64,000 nt of DNA, taken from contig OX422209.1 of the NCBI GenBank assembly GCA_949130495.1, positions 694,634,757-694,698,756 of the forward strand, in the 5' to 3' direction. The DNA comes from Sambucus nigra. Lineage: Eukaryota > Streptophyta > Magnoliopsida > Dipsacales > Adoxaceae. Both the position numbers and the translations under genes were made by a program. Below are positions 38,501 through 52,300 of the stretch, piece by piece; position 1 is the stretch's first letter; the number at the start of each line of letters is the position of its first letter. Under the pieces are notes generated by a model, which saw only the letters and a program-made list of their open reading frames with translations, made no database searches and was not told the DNA's origin.

Positions 38501-39006
38501 TTTGTGGGATGGTTTGGGTTTTCACCCTTTAACGACATCTTTTTAACTCTAAGTGTGATTTTTGAAAACTATCATCTTACTCACAAACCGCGAGACTCGG
38601 GCCTACGCGGTCAGTTCCTACAAGTTACATTGGTCCCGTGCGAGGTGTTCGTGCCTCCTACGGGGTTGTTTGGGCGATGGTTTGGGTTTTCACCCTTTAA
38701 CGGCGTGTTTTTAACTCTAAGTGTGATTTTTGAAAATTATCGTCACACTCTCAAACCGCGAGACTCGGGCCTACGCGATCAGTTCATTCAAGTTACATTG
38801 GTCCCGTGCGAGGTGTTCGTGCCTCCTACGGGGTCGTTTGGGGGCTGGTTTGGGTTTTCACCCTTTAACGGCTTGTTTTAAGTCTTGAGTGTGATTTTTG
38901 CAAATTATCATCATACTCTCAAAACGGGAGACCCGAGACTACACGGTCAGTTCCTACAAGTTACATTGGTACCGTTAGAGGTGTTCGTGCCTTCTACGGG
39001 GTCGTT
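17543..39006 (+). repeat. 168-bp satellite array, left block
   Basis: Tandem head-to-tail monomers start with a partial unit at CTCCTACGGGGTCG (17543). A typical monomer runs from CGGGGTCGTTTGGGGGCTGG through TTTGGGTTTTCACCCTTTAA, CTCTCAAACCGGGAGACCCG and GTTACATTGGTCCCGTGCGA to TTCGTGCCTCCTA. Units differ by substitutions and small indels, many of them C/T or G/A at CpG sites. Recurrent variant classes include GGCATG versus GGCTTG, CCGGGAGAC versus CCGCGAGAC, and GTTACATTGG versus GTTCCATTGG. All copies are in the same orientation. The many plus-strand reading frames here are by-products of a 56-codon period. Confidence 0.97.
24532..29273 (+). repeat. Higher-order repeat A: four tandem copies of about 1186 bp
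   Basis: GAGGTGTTTGTGCCTTCTAC marks copy starts at 24532, 25717, 26902 and 28088, and the homologous position after the fourth copy is 29274. Spacings are therefore 1185, 1185, 1186 and 1186 bp. Copies 2-4 share a junction where CCTCCTACGAGGTG joins two monomer positions only about 20 bp apart, a sign of unequal crossover. Copies look nearly identical by eye, far more alike than neighbouring monomers within a copy. Confidence 0.92.
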
Positions 39007-40393
39007 TGACGCGACTTAATATTTGTCTCAAAAGTGCGTACAATCTAGGCTCAAGTGCAAGCCTGTCGCTCAAGTAATAAACCCGGTAAGTCGGGATCGT
39101 ATTCACAGGGATCGAGATTGCAAAATAGTAATAAGAAAAATTATTAAATCTTGAAATGATTTCTTAAAAGAAACGAAAAGTTGATTAATAATTTGGAAAA
39201 TTTAACAAACTGAAAAGTGCAAAAGAAATTAGATCTGACAAATGGGAGAAAATAGGGTAGGGTACAATCCCTCAATCCTTAACAAATTACCGTATAGAAT
39301 ACTAGAATTGTAAATTAAAATTATTGACTAGATCCGGTCTTTATACATTCTAAGCATTACATATATGAGGGATCTAGCCCGCATCATATGAAATCAAAGA
39401 TAGATATAAAGCGGTGAATGAATCCAGTCTTTATAGATTCTAAGCATTACGTATATGAGGTTCAAGCCCGCACCATACGAAATCAAAGATAAATATAAAG
39501 CGGTGCTTTCACGATTCAATCAATATTTTAATTTAACCTCTATTTTCTACATAAATAATTTGCCTTGGATTGAGTTCATGTACCCCAACCCTTGGGAATT
39601 TAGCTACTCATGATTTGGTTCAAGAATAAATTTACACACAAAATTATGGATCTACAAGACATGGGAAATAATTTGCAAATAATAAAAATAGAGAATGGAA
39701 AGATATTACTTGAATTCAGCAACAAAAATGGAATTGGAATCCAGAATTTCTTACAAACTAGGGTTCATGAAAACTCTTGAAGGAATAGAAAATTTGCTCT
39801 CAAAATCTAACCCTAAAATTCAATCTAGCACTTCTAACCTACTCCTAACCTAGCCTCTCTCTAGCAACTCCACTCCCTTTGAAAATGAGGTAGGGCTTGG
39901 TTTTTTATAGAACCAAGTTGCACGAATTTGGCATCAAATTTCTCTTGTGGAACAAGTTTTTGCCAACCAATCACCATAAAATCTGCATAATTAATGACAG
40001 AAATCCGCACATTCAGACTCTTCATTATCGCGCAACTTCAAAACATCGTAACTTTTTCACCGTAGCTCGGATTGAGGTGCCGTTTTTTCCAGTATTCTTG
40101 TAATTTAGATCTCTTCAACTTTCTATTTGTCCCCACCTCCATACTAAGGCTGAAAAATTACGAAAATGCCCTTCAACTCTCCATTTCTTGGTTTCTTTCA
40201 CTGTTTTGAGTTCTCCTTCACACTAACTTGCATGAAATACCTGTAAAACACATGAGAAATACACAAAACACGAAATACTTGCCAAAAGAGGTTAGTAGCA
40301 TAAATAAGAGACAAATCCAAGCTAAATACACTGCACGGGATCATAAAAATACCGCAATTAAGGGGATAAATGTGAAGAATATATGCCTAATCA
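39007..40393 (-). mobile_element. Solo LTR (1,387 bp) inserted in the satellite array
   Basis: On the minus strand it begins TGATTAGGCATATATTC and ends TATTAAGTCGCGTCA, so it has TG...CA ends. The 3' part contains CGATCCCTGTGAATACGATC and ACCGGGTTTATTACTTGAGC, sequences I associate with LTRs of plant Ty3/gypsy elements. There is no internal coding region, and no clear 5-bp target duplication (TCGTT on one side, GGGGC on the other). Joining the flanks restores a satellite monomer to within 2 bp. A plus-strand frame starting inside it at 40228 merely runs into the array. Confidence 0.7.
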
Positions 40394-43300
40394 GGGGCTG
40401 GTTTGGGTTTTCACCCTTTAACGACACGTTTTTAACTTTAAGTGTGATTTTTGAAAGTTATCATCATACTCTCAAATCGAGAGACTCGGGACTACGCGAT
40501 CAATTCCTACAAGTTACATTGGTCCCGTGCGCGTTGTTCGTCCCTCCTATGGGGTCGTTTGGGGGATGGTTTGGGTTTTCACCCTTTAACGGCATGTTTT
40601 TAACTCTAAGTGTGATTTTTGAAAATTATCGTCACACTCTCAAACCCCGAGACTCGGGACTACGCGATCAGTTCCTACAAGTTACATTGGTCCCGTGCGC
40701 GGTGTTCGTGCTCCTACAGGGTCGTTTGTGGGATGGTTTGGGTTTTCACCCTTTAACGGCTTCTTTTTATGTCTTAAGCCTGATTTTTGCAAACTATCGT
40801 CATACTCTCAAACCGGGAGACCGGGGACTACGCGGTCAGTTCCTACATGTTACATTGATCCCGTGCGAGGTGTTCGTGCCTCCTACGGGGTCGTTTGGGG
40901 GCTGGTTTGGATTTTCACCCTTTAACGGCGTGTTTTTAACTCTAAGTGTGATTTTTACAAATTATTGTCATACTCTCAAACCGGGAGACACGGGACTACG
41001 CGGTCAGTTCCTACAAGTTACATTGGTCCCGTGCGCGGTGTTCAGCCCTCCGATGGGGTCGTTTGGAGGATGGTTTGGGTTTTCAGCCTTTAACGGCATG
41101 TTTTTAACTCTAAGTGTGATTTTTATAAATTATCGTCACACTCTCAAACCGCGAGACCCGGGACTATGCGGTGAGTTCCTACTAGTTAAATTGGTCATGT
41201 ACGAGGTGTTCGTGCCTCCTACGGGGCCGTTTGGGGGCTGGTTTGGGTTTTCACCCTTTAACGGCTTGTTTTTAAGTCAAAGTGTGATTTTTGAAAATTA
41301 TCGTCATACTCTCAAATCGGGAGACTCGGGACTACGTGGTTAGTTCCTTAAAGTTACACTGGTCCCTTGCGAGGTACTCGTGCCTCCTACGGGTCATTTG
41401 GGGCTGGTTTGGGTTTTCACCCTTTAACGACACGTTTTTAAAATTAAGTGTGATTTTTCCAAGTTATGATCATACTCTCAAACCGAGAGACCCGGGACTA
41501 CGCGATCAATTCCTAGAAGTTAAATTGGTCCCGTGCGGGGTGTTTGTGCCTCGTACGGTGTCGTTTGTGGGATGGTTTGGGTTTTCACCCTTTAACGGCA
41601 TCTTTTTAACTCTAAGTGTGATTTTTGAAAATTATTGTCTTACTCACAAACCGCGAGACCCGGGCCTACGCGGTCAGTTCCTACAAGTTACATTGGTCCC
41701 GTGCGCGGTGATCGTGCCTCCTACGGGGTCGTTTGGGGCTAGTTTGGGTTTTCAACCTTTAACGACATGTTTTTAACTCTAAGTGTGATTTTTGAAAATT
41801 ATCGTAACACTTTCAAACCGCGAGACTTGGGACTACGCGACCAGTTCCTACAAGTTACATTGGTCCCGTGCGAGGTGTTCGTGCCTCCTACGGGGTCGTT
41901 TGGTGGCTGGTTTGGGTTTTCACCCTTTAACGACACGTTTTTAACTTTAAGTGTGATTTTTGAAAGTTATCATCATACTCTCAAACCGAGAGACTCGGGA
42001 CTACGCGATCAATTCCTACAAGTTACATTGGTTCCGTGCGCGTTGTTCGTCCCTCCTACGGGGTCGTTTCGGGGATGGTTTGGGTTTTCACCCTTTAACG
42101 ACATGTTTTTAACTCTAAGTGTGATTTTTGAAAATTATCGTCACACTCTCAAACCGCGAGACTCGTGACTATGCGGTCAGTTCCTACATGTTACATTGCT
42201 CCCGTGCGCGGTGTTCGTGCTCCTACAGGGTCGTTTGTGGGATGGTTTGGGTTTTCACCCTTTAACGGCTTCTTTTTATGTCTTATGCCTATTTTTGCAA
42301 ATTATCATCATACTCTCAAACCGGGAGACCTGGGACTACGCGGTCAGTTCCTACATGTTACATTGGTCCCGTGCGAGGTGTTCGTGCCTCCTACGGGGTC
42401 GTTTGGGGGCTAGTTTGGGTTTTCACCCTTTAACGGCGTGTTTTTAACTCTAAGTGTGATTATTACAAATTATCGTCATACTCTCAAACCGGGAGACCCG
42501 GGACTACGCGGTCAGTTCCAACAAGTTACATTGGTCCCGTGCGCGGTGTTCATCCCTCCTATGGGGTCGTTTGGAGGATGGTTTGGGTTTTCAGCCTTTA
42601 ACGACATGTTTTTAACTCTAAGTGTGATTTTTATAAATTATCGTCACACTTTCAAACCGCGAGACCCGGGACTACGCGGTGAGTTCCTACTAGTTAAATT
42701 GGTCCTGTGCGAGGTGTTCGTGCCTCCTACGGGGTTTTTTGGAGGTTGGTTTGGGTTTACACCCTTTAACGGCATGTTTTTAACTCTAAGTCTGATTTTT
42801 GAAAATTATCGTCACACTCTCAAACCGCGAGACTCGGGACTACGCGGTCAGTTCCTACAAGTTCCATTGGTGCCGTGCGAGCTGTTCGTGCCTCGTACGG
42901 GGTTGTTTGGGAACTAGTTTGGGTTTTCACCCTTTAACGGCTTCTTTTTAAGTCTTAAGTCTGATTTTTGCAAATTATCATCATACTCTCAAACCGGGAG
43001 ACCCGGGACTACGCGGTCAGTTCCTACATGTTACATTGGTCCCGTGAGAGGTGTCCGTTCCTCCTATGGGGTCGTTTGGAGGCTGGTTTGTGTTTTCACC
43101 CTTTAACGGTGTGTTTTTAACTCTATGTGTGATTTTCACAAATTATCATCATACTGTCAAACCGAGAGACCCGGTACTACGCTGTCAGTTCCTACAAGTT
43201 ACGTTGGTCCCGTGCACGGTGTTCATGTCTCCTATGGGGTCGTTTGGGGGATGGTTTGGGTTTTCAGCCATTAATGGCATGTTTTTAAATCTAAGTGTGA

Positions 43301-46300
43301 TTTTTTCAAATTATTCTCACACTCTCAAACCGCGAGACCCGAGGCTACGCGGTGAGTTCCTACAAGTTACATTGGTCCCGTGCCAGGTGTTCGTGCCTCA
43401 TACGGGGTTGTTTGGGGGATGGTTTGGTTTTACACCCTTTAACGACATGTTTTTAACTCTAACTATGATTTTTGAAAACTATCGTCATACTCTCAAACCG
43501 CGAGACCCAGGACTACGACGTCAGTTCCTACAAGTTACATTGGTCCCGTGCGAGGTGTTCGTGCCTCCTACGGGGTCTTTGGGGGCTGGTTACGGTTTTC
43601 ACCCTTTAACGGCTTGTTGTTAAGTCAAAGTGTGATTTTTGCAAATTATCATTATACTCTCAAACCGGGAGACCCGGGACTACGCGTTCAGTTCCTTAAA
43701 GTTACACTGGTCCCTTGCGAGGTATTCGTGCCTCCTACGGGGTCATTTGGGGGTTGGTTTGAGTTTTCACCCTTTAACGGCATGTTTTTAACTCTAAGTC
43801 TGATTTTTGCAAATTATCTTCATATTCTCAAACAGGGAGACCCGGGACTACGCGATCAGTTCCTATAAGTTACATTGGTCCCGTACGAGGTGTTCGTGCC
43901 TCCAACGGGGTTGTTTGGGGGGTGGTTTGGGTTTTCACCCTTTAACAGCATGTTTTTAACTCTAAGTGTGATTTTTATTAATTATCGTCATATTCCCAAA
44001 GCGGGTGACTCGGGACTACGCGATCAGTTCTTACTAGTTAAATTGGTCTTGTGCGAGGTGTTCGTGCCTCCTACGCGGTCGTTTGAGGGCTGGTTTGGGT
44101 TTTCACCCTTTAACGGCTTGTTTTAAGTCTTAAGTGTGATTTTTGCAAATTATCATCATACTCTCAAAACGGGAGACCCGGGACAACACGATCAGTTCCT
44201 ACAAGTTACATTGGTCCCGTGCGAGGTGTTCGTGCCTCCTACGGGGTCGTTTGGGGTTTGTTTGGGTTTTCACCCTATAACGACACGTTTTTAAAATTAA
44301 GTGTGATTTTTCGAAGTTATCATCATACTCTCAAACCGAGAGACCCGGGACTACGCGATCAATTCCTACAAGTTAAATTGGTCCCGTGCGGGGTGTTCGT
44401 GCCTCCTACGGGGTTGTTTGGGGGATGGTTTGGGTTTACACCCTTTAACGGTATGTTTTTAACTCTAAGTCTGATTTTTGAAAATTATCGTCACACTCTC
44501 AAACCGCGAGACTCGGGACTACGCGATCAGTTCCTACAAGTTCCATTGGTGCCGTGCGAGCTGTCCGTGCCTCGTACGGGGTTGTTTGGGGTCTGGTTTG
44601 GGTTTTCACCCTTTAACGGCTTCTTTTTAAGTCTTAAGTCTGATTTTTGCAAATTATCGTCATACTCTCAAACCGGGAAACCCGGGACTACGCGTTCAGT
44701 TCCTACATGTTACATTGGTCCCATGAGAGGTGTTCGTGCCTCCTATGGGGTCGTTTGGAGGCTAGTTTGTGTTTTCACCCTTTAACGGTGTGTTTTTAAC
44801 TCTATGTGTGATTTTTACAAATTATTGTCATACTGTCAAACCGGGAGACCCCGGACTACGCTGTCAGTTCCTACAAGTTACGTTGATCCCGTGCGCGGTG
44901 TTCATGCCTCCTATGGGGTCGTTTGGGGGATGGTTTGGGTTTTCAGCCATTAATGGCATGTTTTTAAATCTAAGTGTGATTTTTACAAATTATTCTCACA
45001 CTCTCAAACCGCGAGACCCGAGGCTACGCGGTGAGTTCCTACAAGTTACATTGGTCCCGTCCGAGGTGTTCGTGCCACCTACGGGGTTGTTTGGGGGATG
45101 GTTTGGTTTTACACCCTTTAACGACATGTTTTTAACTCTAACTATGATTTTTGAAAACTATCGTCATACTCTCAAACCGCGAGACCCAGGATTACGACGT
45201 CAGTTCCTACAAGTTACATTGGTCCCGTACGAGGTGTTCGTGCCTTCTACGGTGTCGTTTGGGGGCTGGTTACGGTTTTCACCCTTTAACGGGTTGTTGT
45301 TAAGTTAAAGTGTGATTTTTGCAAATTATCATCATACTCTCGAACCGGGAGACCCGGGACTACGCGGTCAGTTTCTTAAAGTTACACGGATCCCTTGCGA
45401 GGTATTCATGCCTCCTTCGGGGTCGTTTGGGGATTGGTTTGGGTTTTCATCCTTTAACGGCGTGTTTTTAACTCTAAGTGTGATTTTTTAAAAATTATCG
45501 TCTTACTCTCAAACCGGGAGACCCGGGACTATGCGGTCAGTTCCTACAAGTTACATTGGTCCCGTGCGCGGTGTTCAGCCCTCCTATGGGTTCGTTTGGA
45601 GGACGGTTTGGGTTTTCAGCCTTTAACGGCATGTTTTTAACTCTAAGTGTTATTTTTATAAATTATCGTCACACTCTCAAACCGCGAGACCCGGGACTAC
45701 ACGGTGAGTTCCTACTACTTAAATTGGTCTTGTGCGAGGTCTTCGTGCCTCCTACGGGGTTGTTTGGGGAATGGTTTGGGTTTACACCCTTTAATGGCAT
45801 GTTTTTAACTCTAAGTCTGATTTTTGAAAATTATCGTCACACTCTCAAACCGCGAGACTCGGGACTACGCGGTCAGTTCCTACAAGTTCCATTGGTGCCG
45901 TGCGAGCTGTTCGTGCCTCGTACGGGGTTGTTTGGGGACTGGTTTGGGTTTTCACCCTTTAACGGCTTCTTTTTAAGTCTTAAGTCTGATTTTTGCAAAT
46001 TATCGTCATACTCTCAAACCGGGAGACCCGGGACTACGCGTTCAGTTCCTACATGTTACATTGGTCCCGTGAGAGGTGTTCGTGCCTCCTATGGGGTCGT
46101 TTGGAGGCTAGTTTGTGTTTTCACCCTTTAACGGTGTGTTTTTAACTCTATGTGTGATTTTTACAAATTATCGTCATACTGTCAAACCGGGAGGCCCCGG
46201 ACTACGCTGTCAGTTCCTACAAGTTACGTTGGTCCCGTGCGCGGTGTTCATGCCTACTATGGGGTCATTTGGGGGATGGTTTGGGTTTTCATCCATTAAT

Positions 46301-49300
46301 GGCATGTTTTTAAATCTAAGTGTGATTTTTACAAATTATTCTCACACTCTCAAACCGCGAGACCCGAGGCTACGCGGTGAGTTCCTACAAGTTACATTGG
46401 TCCCGTCCGAGGTGTTCGTGCCACCTACGGGGTTGTTTGGGGGATGGTTTGGTTTTACACCCTTTAACGACATGTTTTTAACTCTAACTATGATTTTTGA
46501 AAACTATTGTCATACTCTCAAACCGTGAGACCCAGGACTACGACATCAGTTCCTACAAGTTGCATTGGTCCCGTGCGAGGTGTTCGTGCCTTCTATGGTG
46601 TCGTTAGGGGACTGGTTACGGTTTTCACCCTTTAACGGCTTGTTGTTAAGTTAAAGTGTGATTTTTGCAAATTATCATCATACTCTCGAACCGGGAGACC
46701 CGGGACTACGCGGTCAGTTTCTTAAAGTTACACTGGTCCCTTGCGAGGTATTCGTGCCTCCTACAGGGTCGTTTGTGAGCTGGTTTGGGTTTTCACCCTT
46801 TAACGACGTGTTTTTAACTCTAAGTGTGATTTTTAAAAATTATCGTCTTACTCTCAAACCGGGAGATTCGGGACTACGCGGTCAGTTCCTACAAGTTACA
46901 TTGGTCCCGTGCGCGGTGTTCATCCCTCCTATGGGGTCGTTTGGAGGATGGTTTGGGTTTTCAGCCTTTAACGGCATGTTTTTAACTCTAAGTGTGATTT
47001 TTATAAATTATCGTCACACTCTCAAACCGCGAGACTCGGGACTACGCGGTGAGTCCCTACTAGTTAAATTGGTCCTATGCGAGGTGTTCGTGCCTCCTAC
47101 GGGGTTGTTTGGGGGATGGTTTGGGTTTACACCCTTTAACGGCATGTTCTTAACTGTAAGTCTGATTTTTGAAAATTATTGTCACACTCTCAAACCGCGA
47201 GACTCGGGACTACGCCGTCAGTTCCTACAAGTTCCAATGGTGCTGTACGAGCTGTTCGTGCCTCGTACGGGGTTGTTTGGGGACTAGTTTGGGTTTTCAC
47301 CCTTTAACGACTTCTTTTTAGGTCTTATGTCTGATTTTTGCAAATTATCGTCATACTCTCAAACCGGGAGACCCGGGACTACGCGGTCAGTTCCTACATG
47401 TTACATTGGTCCCGTGAGAGGTGTTCGTGCCTCCTATGGGGTCGTTTGGAGGCTAGTTTGTGTTTTCACCCTTTAACGGTGTGTTTTTAACTCTATGTGT
47501 GATTTTTACAAATTCTCATCATACTGTCAAACCGGGAGACCCGGGACTACGCTGTCAATTCTGCAAGTTACGTTGGTCCCGTGCGCGGTGTTCATGCCTC
47601 ATATGGGGTCGTTTGGGGGATGGTTTGGGTGTTCATCCATTAATGGCATGTTTTTAAATCTAAGTGTGATTTTTACAAATTATTCTCACACTCTCAAACC
47701 GCGAGACCCGAGTCTACGCGGTGAGTTCCTACAAGTTACATTGGTCCCGTACGAGGTGTTCGTGCCTCCTACGGGGTTGTTTGGGGGATGGTTTGGTTTT
47801 ACACCCTTTAACGACATCTTTTTAACTCTAACTCTGATTTTTGAAAACTATCGTCATACTCTCAAACCGCGAGACCCAGTACTACGACATCAGTTCCTAC
47901 AAGTTACATTGGTCCCGTGCGAGGTGTTCGTGCCTCCTACGGGGTCGTTTGGGGGCTGGTTACGGTTTTCACCCTTTAACGGCTTGTTGTTAAGTCAAAG
48001 TGTGATTTTTTCAAATTATCATCATACTCTCGAATCGGGAGACCCGGGACTACGCGGTCAGTTTCTTAAAGTTACACTGGTCCCTTGCAAGGTATTCGTG
48101 CCTCCTACAGGGATGGTTTAGGTTTTCACCCTTTAACGGCATGTTTTTAACTCTAAGTCTGATTTTTGCAAATTATCTTCATATTCTCAAATCGGGAGAC
48201 CCGGGACTACGCGATCAGTTCCTCTAAGTTACATTGGTCCCGTGCGAGGTGTTCGTGCCTCCTACGGGGTTGTTTATGGGCTTGTTTGGGTTTTCACCCT
48301 TTAACGGCTTATTTTTAAGTCTAAGTGTGATTTCTGCAAATTATTATCATACTCTCAAAATGGGAGACCCGGGAAAATACGATCAGTTCCTACAAGTTAC
48401 ATTGGTCCCGTGCGAGGTGTTCGTGCCTCCTACGGGGTCGTTTGGGGCTGGTTTGGGTTTTCACCCTTTATCGACACGTTTTTAAAATTAAGTGTGATTT
48501 TTCCAAGTTATCATCATACTCTCAAACCGAGAGACCCGGGACTACGCGATCAATTCCTACAAGTTAAATTGGTCCCGTGCGGGGTGTTCGTGCCTCCTAC
48601 AGGGTCGTTTGGAGGCTGGTTTGGGTTTTCACCCTTTAACGGCGTGTTTTTAACTCTAAGTGTGATTTTTACAAATTATCATCATACTTTCAAACCGGGA
48701 GACCCAGGACTACGCGGTCAGTTCCAACAAGTTACATTGGTCCCGTGCGCGGTGTTCATCCCTCCTATGGGGTCGTTTGGAGGATGGTTTGGGTTTTCAG
48801 CCTTTAACGGCATATTTTTAACTCTAAGTGTGATTTTTATAAATTATCGTCACACTCTCAAACTGAGAGACACGAGACTACGCGGTGAGTTCCTACTAGT
48901 TAAATTGGTCCTGTGCGAGGTGTTCGTGCCTCCTACTGGGTTGTTTGGGGGATGGTTTGGGTTTACACCCTTTAACGGCATGTTTTTAACTCTAAGTCTG
49001 ATTTTTGAAAATTATCGTCACACTCTCAAACCGCGAGACTCGGGACTACGCGGTCAGTTCCTAAAAGTTCCATTAGTGTCGTGCGAGCTGTTCGTGCCTC
49101 GTACGGGGTTGTTTGGGGACTGGTTTGGGTTTTCACCCTTTAACGGCTTCTTTTTAAGTCTTAAGTCTGATTTTTGCAAATTATCGTCATACTCTCAAAC
49201 CGGGAGACCCGGGACTACGCGGTCAGTTCCTACATGTTACATTGGTCCCGTGAGAGGTGTTCGTGCCTCCTATGGGGTCGTTTGGAGGCTGTTTGTGTTT

Positions 49301-52300
49301 TCACCCTTTAACGGCTTCTTTTTATGTCTTAACCCTGATTTTTGCAAGTTATCGTCATACTATCAAACCGGGAGACCTGGAACTACGCGATCAGTTCCTA
49401 CATGTTACATTGGTCCCGTGCGAGGCGTTCGTGCCTCCTACGGGGTCATTTGGGGGCTGGTTTGGGTTTTCACCCTTTAACGGCGTGTTTTTAACTCTAA
49501 GTGTGATTTTTACAAATTATTGTCATACTCTCAAACCGGGAGACCCGGCACTACGCGGTCAGTTCCTACAAGTTACATTGGTCCCGTGCGCGGTGTTCAT
49601 CCCTCCTATGGGGTTGTTTGGAGGACGGTTTGGGTTTTCAGCCTTTAACGGCATATTTTTAACTCTAAGTGTGATTTTTATAAATTATCGTCACACTCTC
49701 AAACCGCGAGACCCGGGACTACGCGGTGAGTTCCTACTAGTTAAATTGGTCCTGTGCGAGGTGTTCGTGCCTCCTACGGGGTTGTTTGGGGGATGGTTTG
49801 GGTTTACACCCTTTAACGACATGTTTTTAACTCTAAGTCTGATTTTTGAAAATTATCGTCACACTCTCAAACCGCGAGACTCGGGACTACGCGGTCAGTT
49901 CCTACGAGTTCCATTGGTGCCGTGCGAGCTGTTCGTGCCTCGTACGGGGTTGTTTGGGGACTGGTTTCGGTTTTCACCCTTTAACGGCATGTTTTTAACT
50001 CTAAGTGTGATTTTTGCAAATTATTGTCATACTCTCAAACCGGGAGACCTGTGACTACGCGGTCAGTTCCTACCTATTACATTGGTCCCGTGCAATGTGT
50101 TCGTGCCTCCTACGGGGTCGTTTGGGGCTGGTTTGGGTTTTCACCCTTTACCGGCGTGTTTTTAACTCTAAGTTTGATTTTTACAAATTATCGTCATACT
50201 CTTAAATCGGGAGACCCGGGACTACGCGGTCAGTTCCTACAAGTTACATTGGTCCCGTGTGCGGTGTTCGTGCCTCCTACGGGGTCGTTTGGAGGATGGT
50301 TTGGGTTTTCACCCTTTAACGGCTTGTTTTTAAGTCAAAGTGTGATTTTTGAAAATTATCGTCATACTCTCAAATCGGGAGACACGGGACTACACGATCA
50401 GTTCCTACAAGTTACATTGGTCCCGTGCGAGGTGTTCGTGCCTCCTACGGGGTCATTTTGGGGCCGGTTTGGGTTTTCACCCTTTAACGGCATGTTTTTA
50501 ATTCTAAGTCTGATTTTTTCAAATTATCTTCATATTCTCAAACCGGGAGACTCGGGACAACGCGATCAGCTCCTAAAAGATACATTGGTCCCGTGCGAGG
50601 TGTTCGTGCCACCTACGGGGTCGTTTGGGTGCTGGTTTGGGTTTTCACCCTTTAACGCCTTGTTTTAATTCTTAAGTGTGATTTTTGCAAATTATCATCA
50701 TACTCTCAAAACGGGAGACCCGGGATTAGACGGTGAGTTCCTACAAGTTACATTGGTCCCGTGTGAGGTATTCGTGCCTCCTAAGGGGTCGATTGGGGCT
50801 GGTTTGGGTTTTCAACCTTTAACGACACGTTGTTAACTTTAAGTGTGATTTTTGAAAGTTATCGTCATACTCTAAAACAGAGAGACCCGAGACTACGTGA
50901 GCAATTCCTAAAAGTTACATTGGTCCCGTGCGCGGTGTTCGTGCCTCCTACGGGGTCGTTTGTGGGATGGTTTCGGTTTTTACCCTTTAACGACATGTTT
51001 TTAACTCTAAGTGTGATTTTTGAAAATTATCGTCACACTCTCAAACCGCGAGACTCGGGACTACGCGGCCAGTTCCTACAAGTTACATTGGTCCTGTGCG
51101 AGGTGTTCGTGCCTCCTACGGGGTTGTTTGGGCGATGGTTTGGGTTTTCACCCTTTAACGACATGTTTTTAACTCTAAGTATGATTTTTGCAAACTATCG
51201 TCATACTCTCAAACCACGAGACCCAGGACTACGGCATCAGTTTCTACAAGTTACATTAGGCCCGTCCGAGGTGTTCGTGCCTCCTACGCGGTCGTTTAGG
51301 GGCTGGTTTGGATTTTCACCCTTTAACCGCTTCTTTTTAAGTCTAAGTTTGATTTCTACAAATTATCATCATACTCTCAAACTAAGAGACTCGGGACAAC
51401 GCGGTCGGTTCCTACAAGTTCCATTGGTCCCGTGCGAGGTGTTTGTGCCTCCTACGGGATCGTTTGGGGGCTGGTTTGGGTTTTCACCCATTAACGGCTT
51501 ATTTTTAAGTCGAAGTTTGATTTTTGCAAATATTCATCATACTCTCAAACCGGGAGACCAGGGAATACGAGGTCAGTTAGTTAAAGTTATACTGGCCTCG
51601 TGCCTTCTACGGGGTCATTTTGAGGCTGGTTTGGGTTTTCACCCTTTAATGGCATGTTTATAACTCTAAGTGTGATTTTTGCAAATTATCATCATACTCT
51701 CAAATCGGTAGACCCGGGACTACGCGGTCAGTTACTATAAGTTACATTGGTCCCGTGCGAGGTGTTCGTGCCTCCTACGGGATCGTTTGGGGGCTGGTTT
51801 GGGTTTTCACCCTTTAACGACTTATTTTTAAGTCAAAGTGAGATTTTTGCAAATTATCGTCATACTCTCAAATCGGGAGACCCGGGACTACGCGGTCAAT
51901 TCCTTAAAGTTACATTGGTCCCTTGTGAGGTATTCATGCCTACTACGGGGTCATTTGGGGGCTGGTTCGGGTTTTCACCCTTTAACGACATGTTTTTAAC
52001 TCTAAGTCTGATTTTTGTAAATTATCTTCATATTCTCAAATCGGGAGACCCGGGACTACGCGGTCAGTTCCTGTAAGTTACATTGGTCCCTTGCGAGGTG
52101 TTCATGCCTCCTACGGGGTTGTTTGGGGGGTGGTTTGGGTTTTCACCCTTTAACGACATGTTTTTAACTCTAAGTGTGATTTTTGCAAATTATCGTCATA
52201 CTCTCAAGCCGCGAGACCTGGGTCCACGCAGTCAGTTCCTACAAGTTCCAGTGGTCCCGTGCGAGGTGTTCCTTCCTCCTACGGGGTCGTTTGGGGGTTG

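Noticed and set aside
40228..41343. The longest array frame (371 aa)
   Set aside because: Its first part lies in the solo LTR and it simply reads through the junction into satellite monomers.
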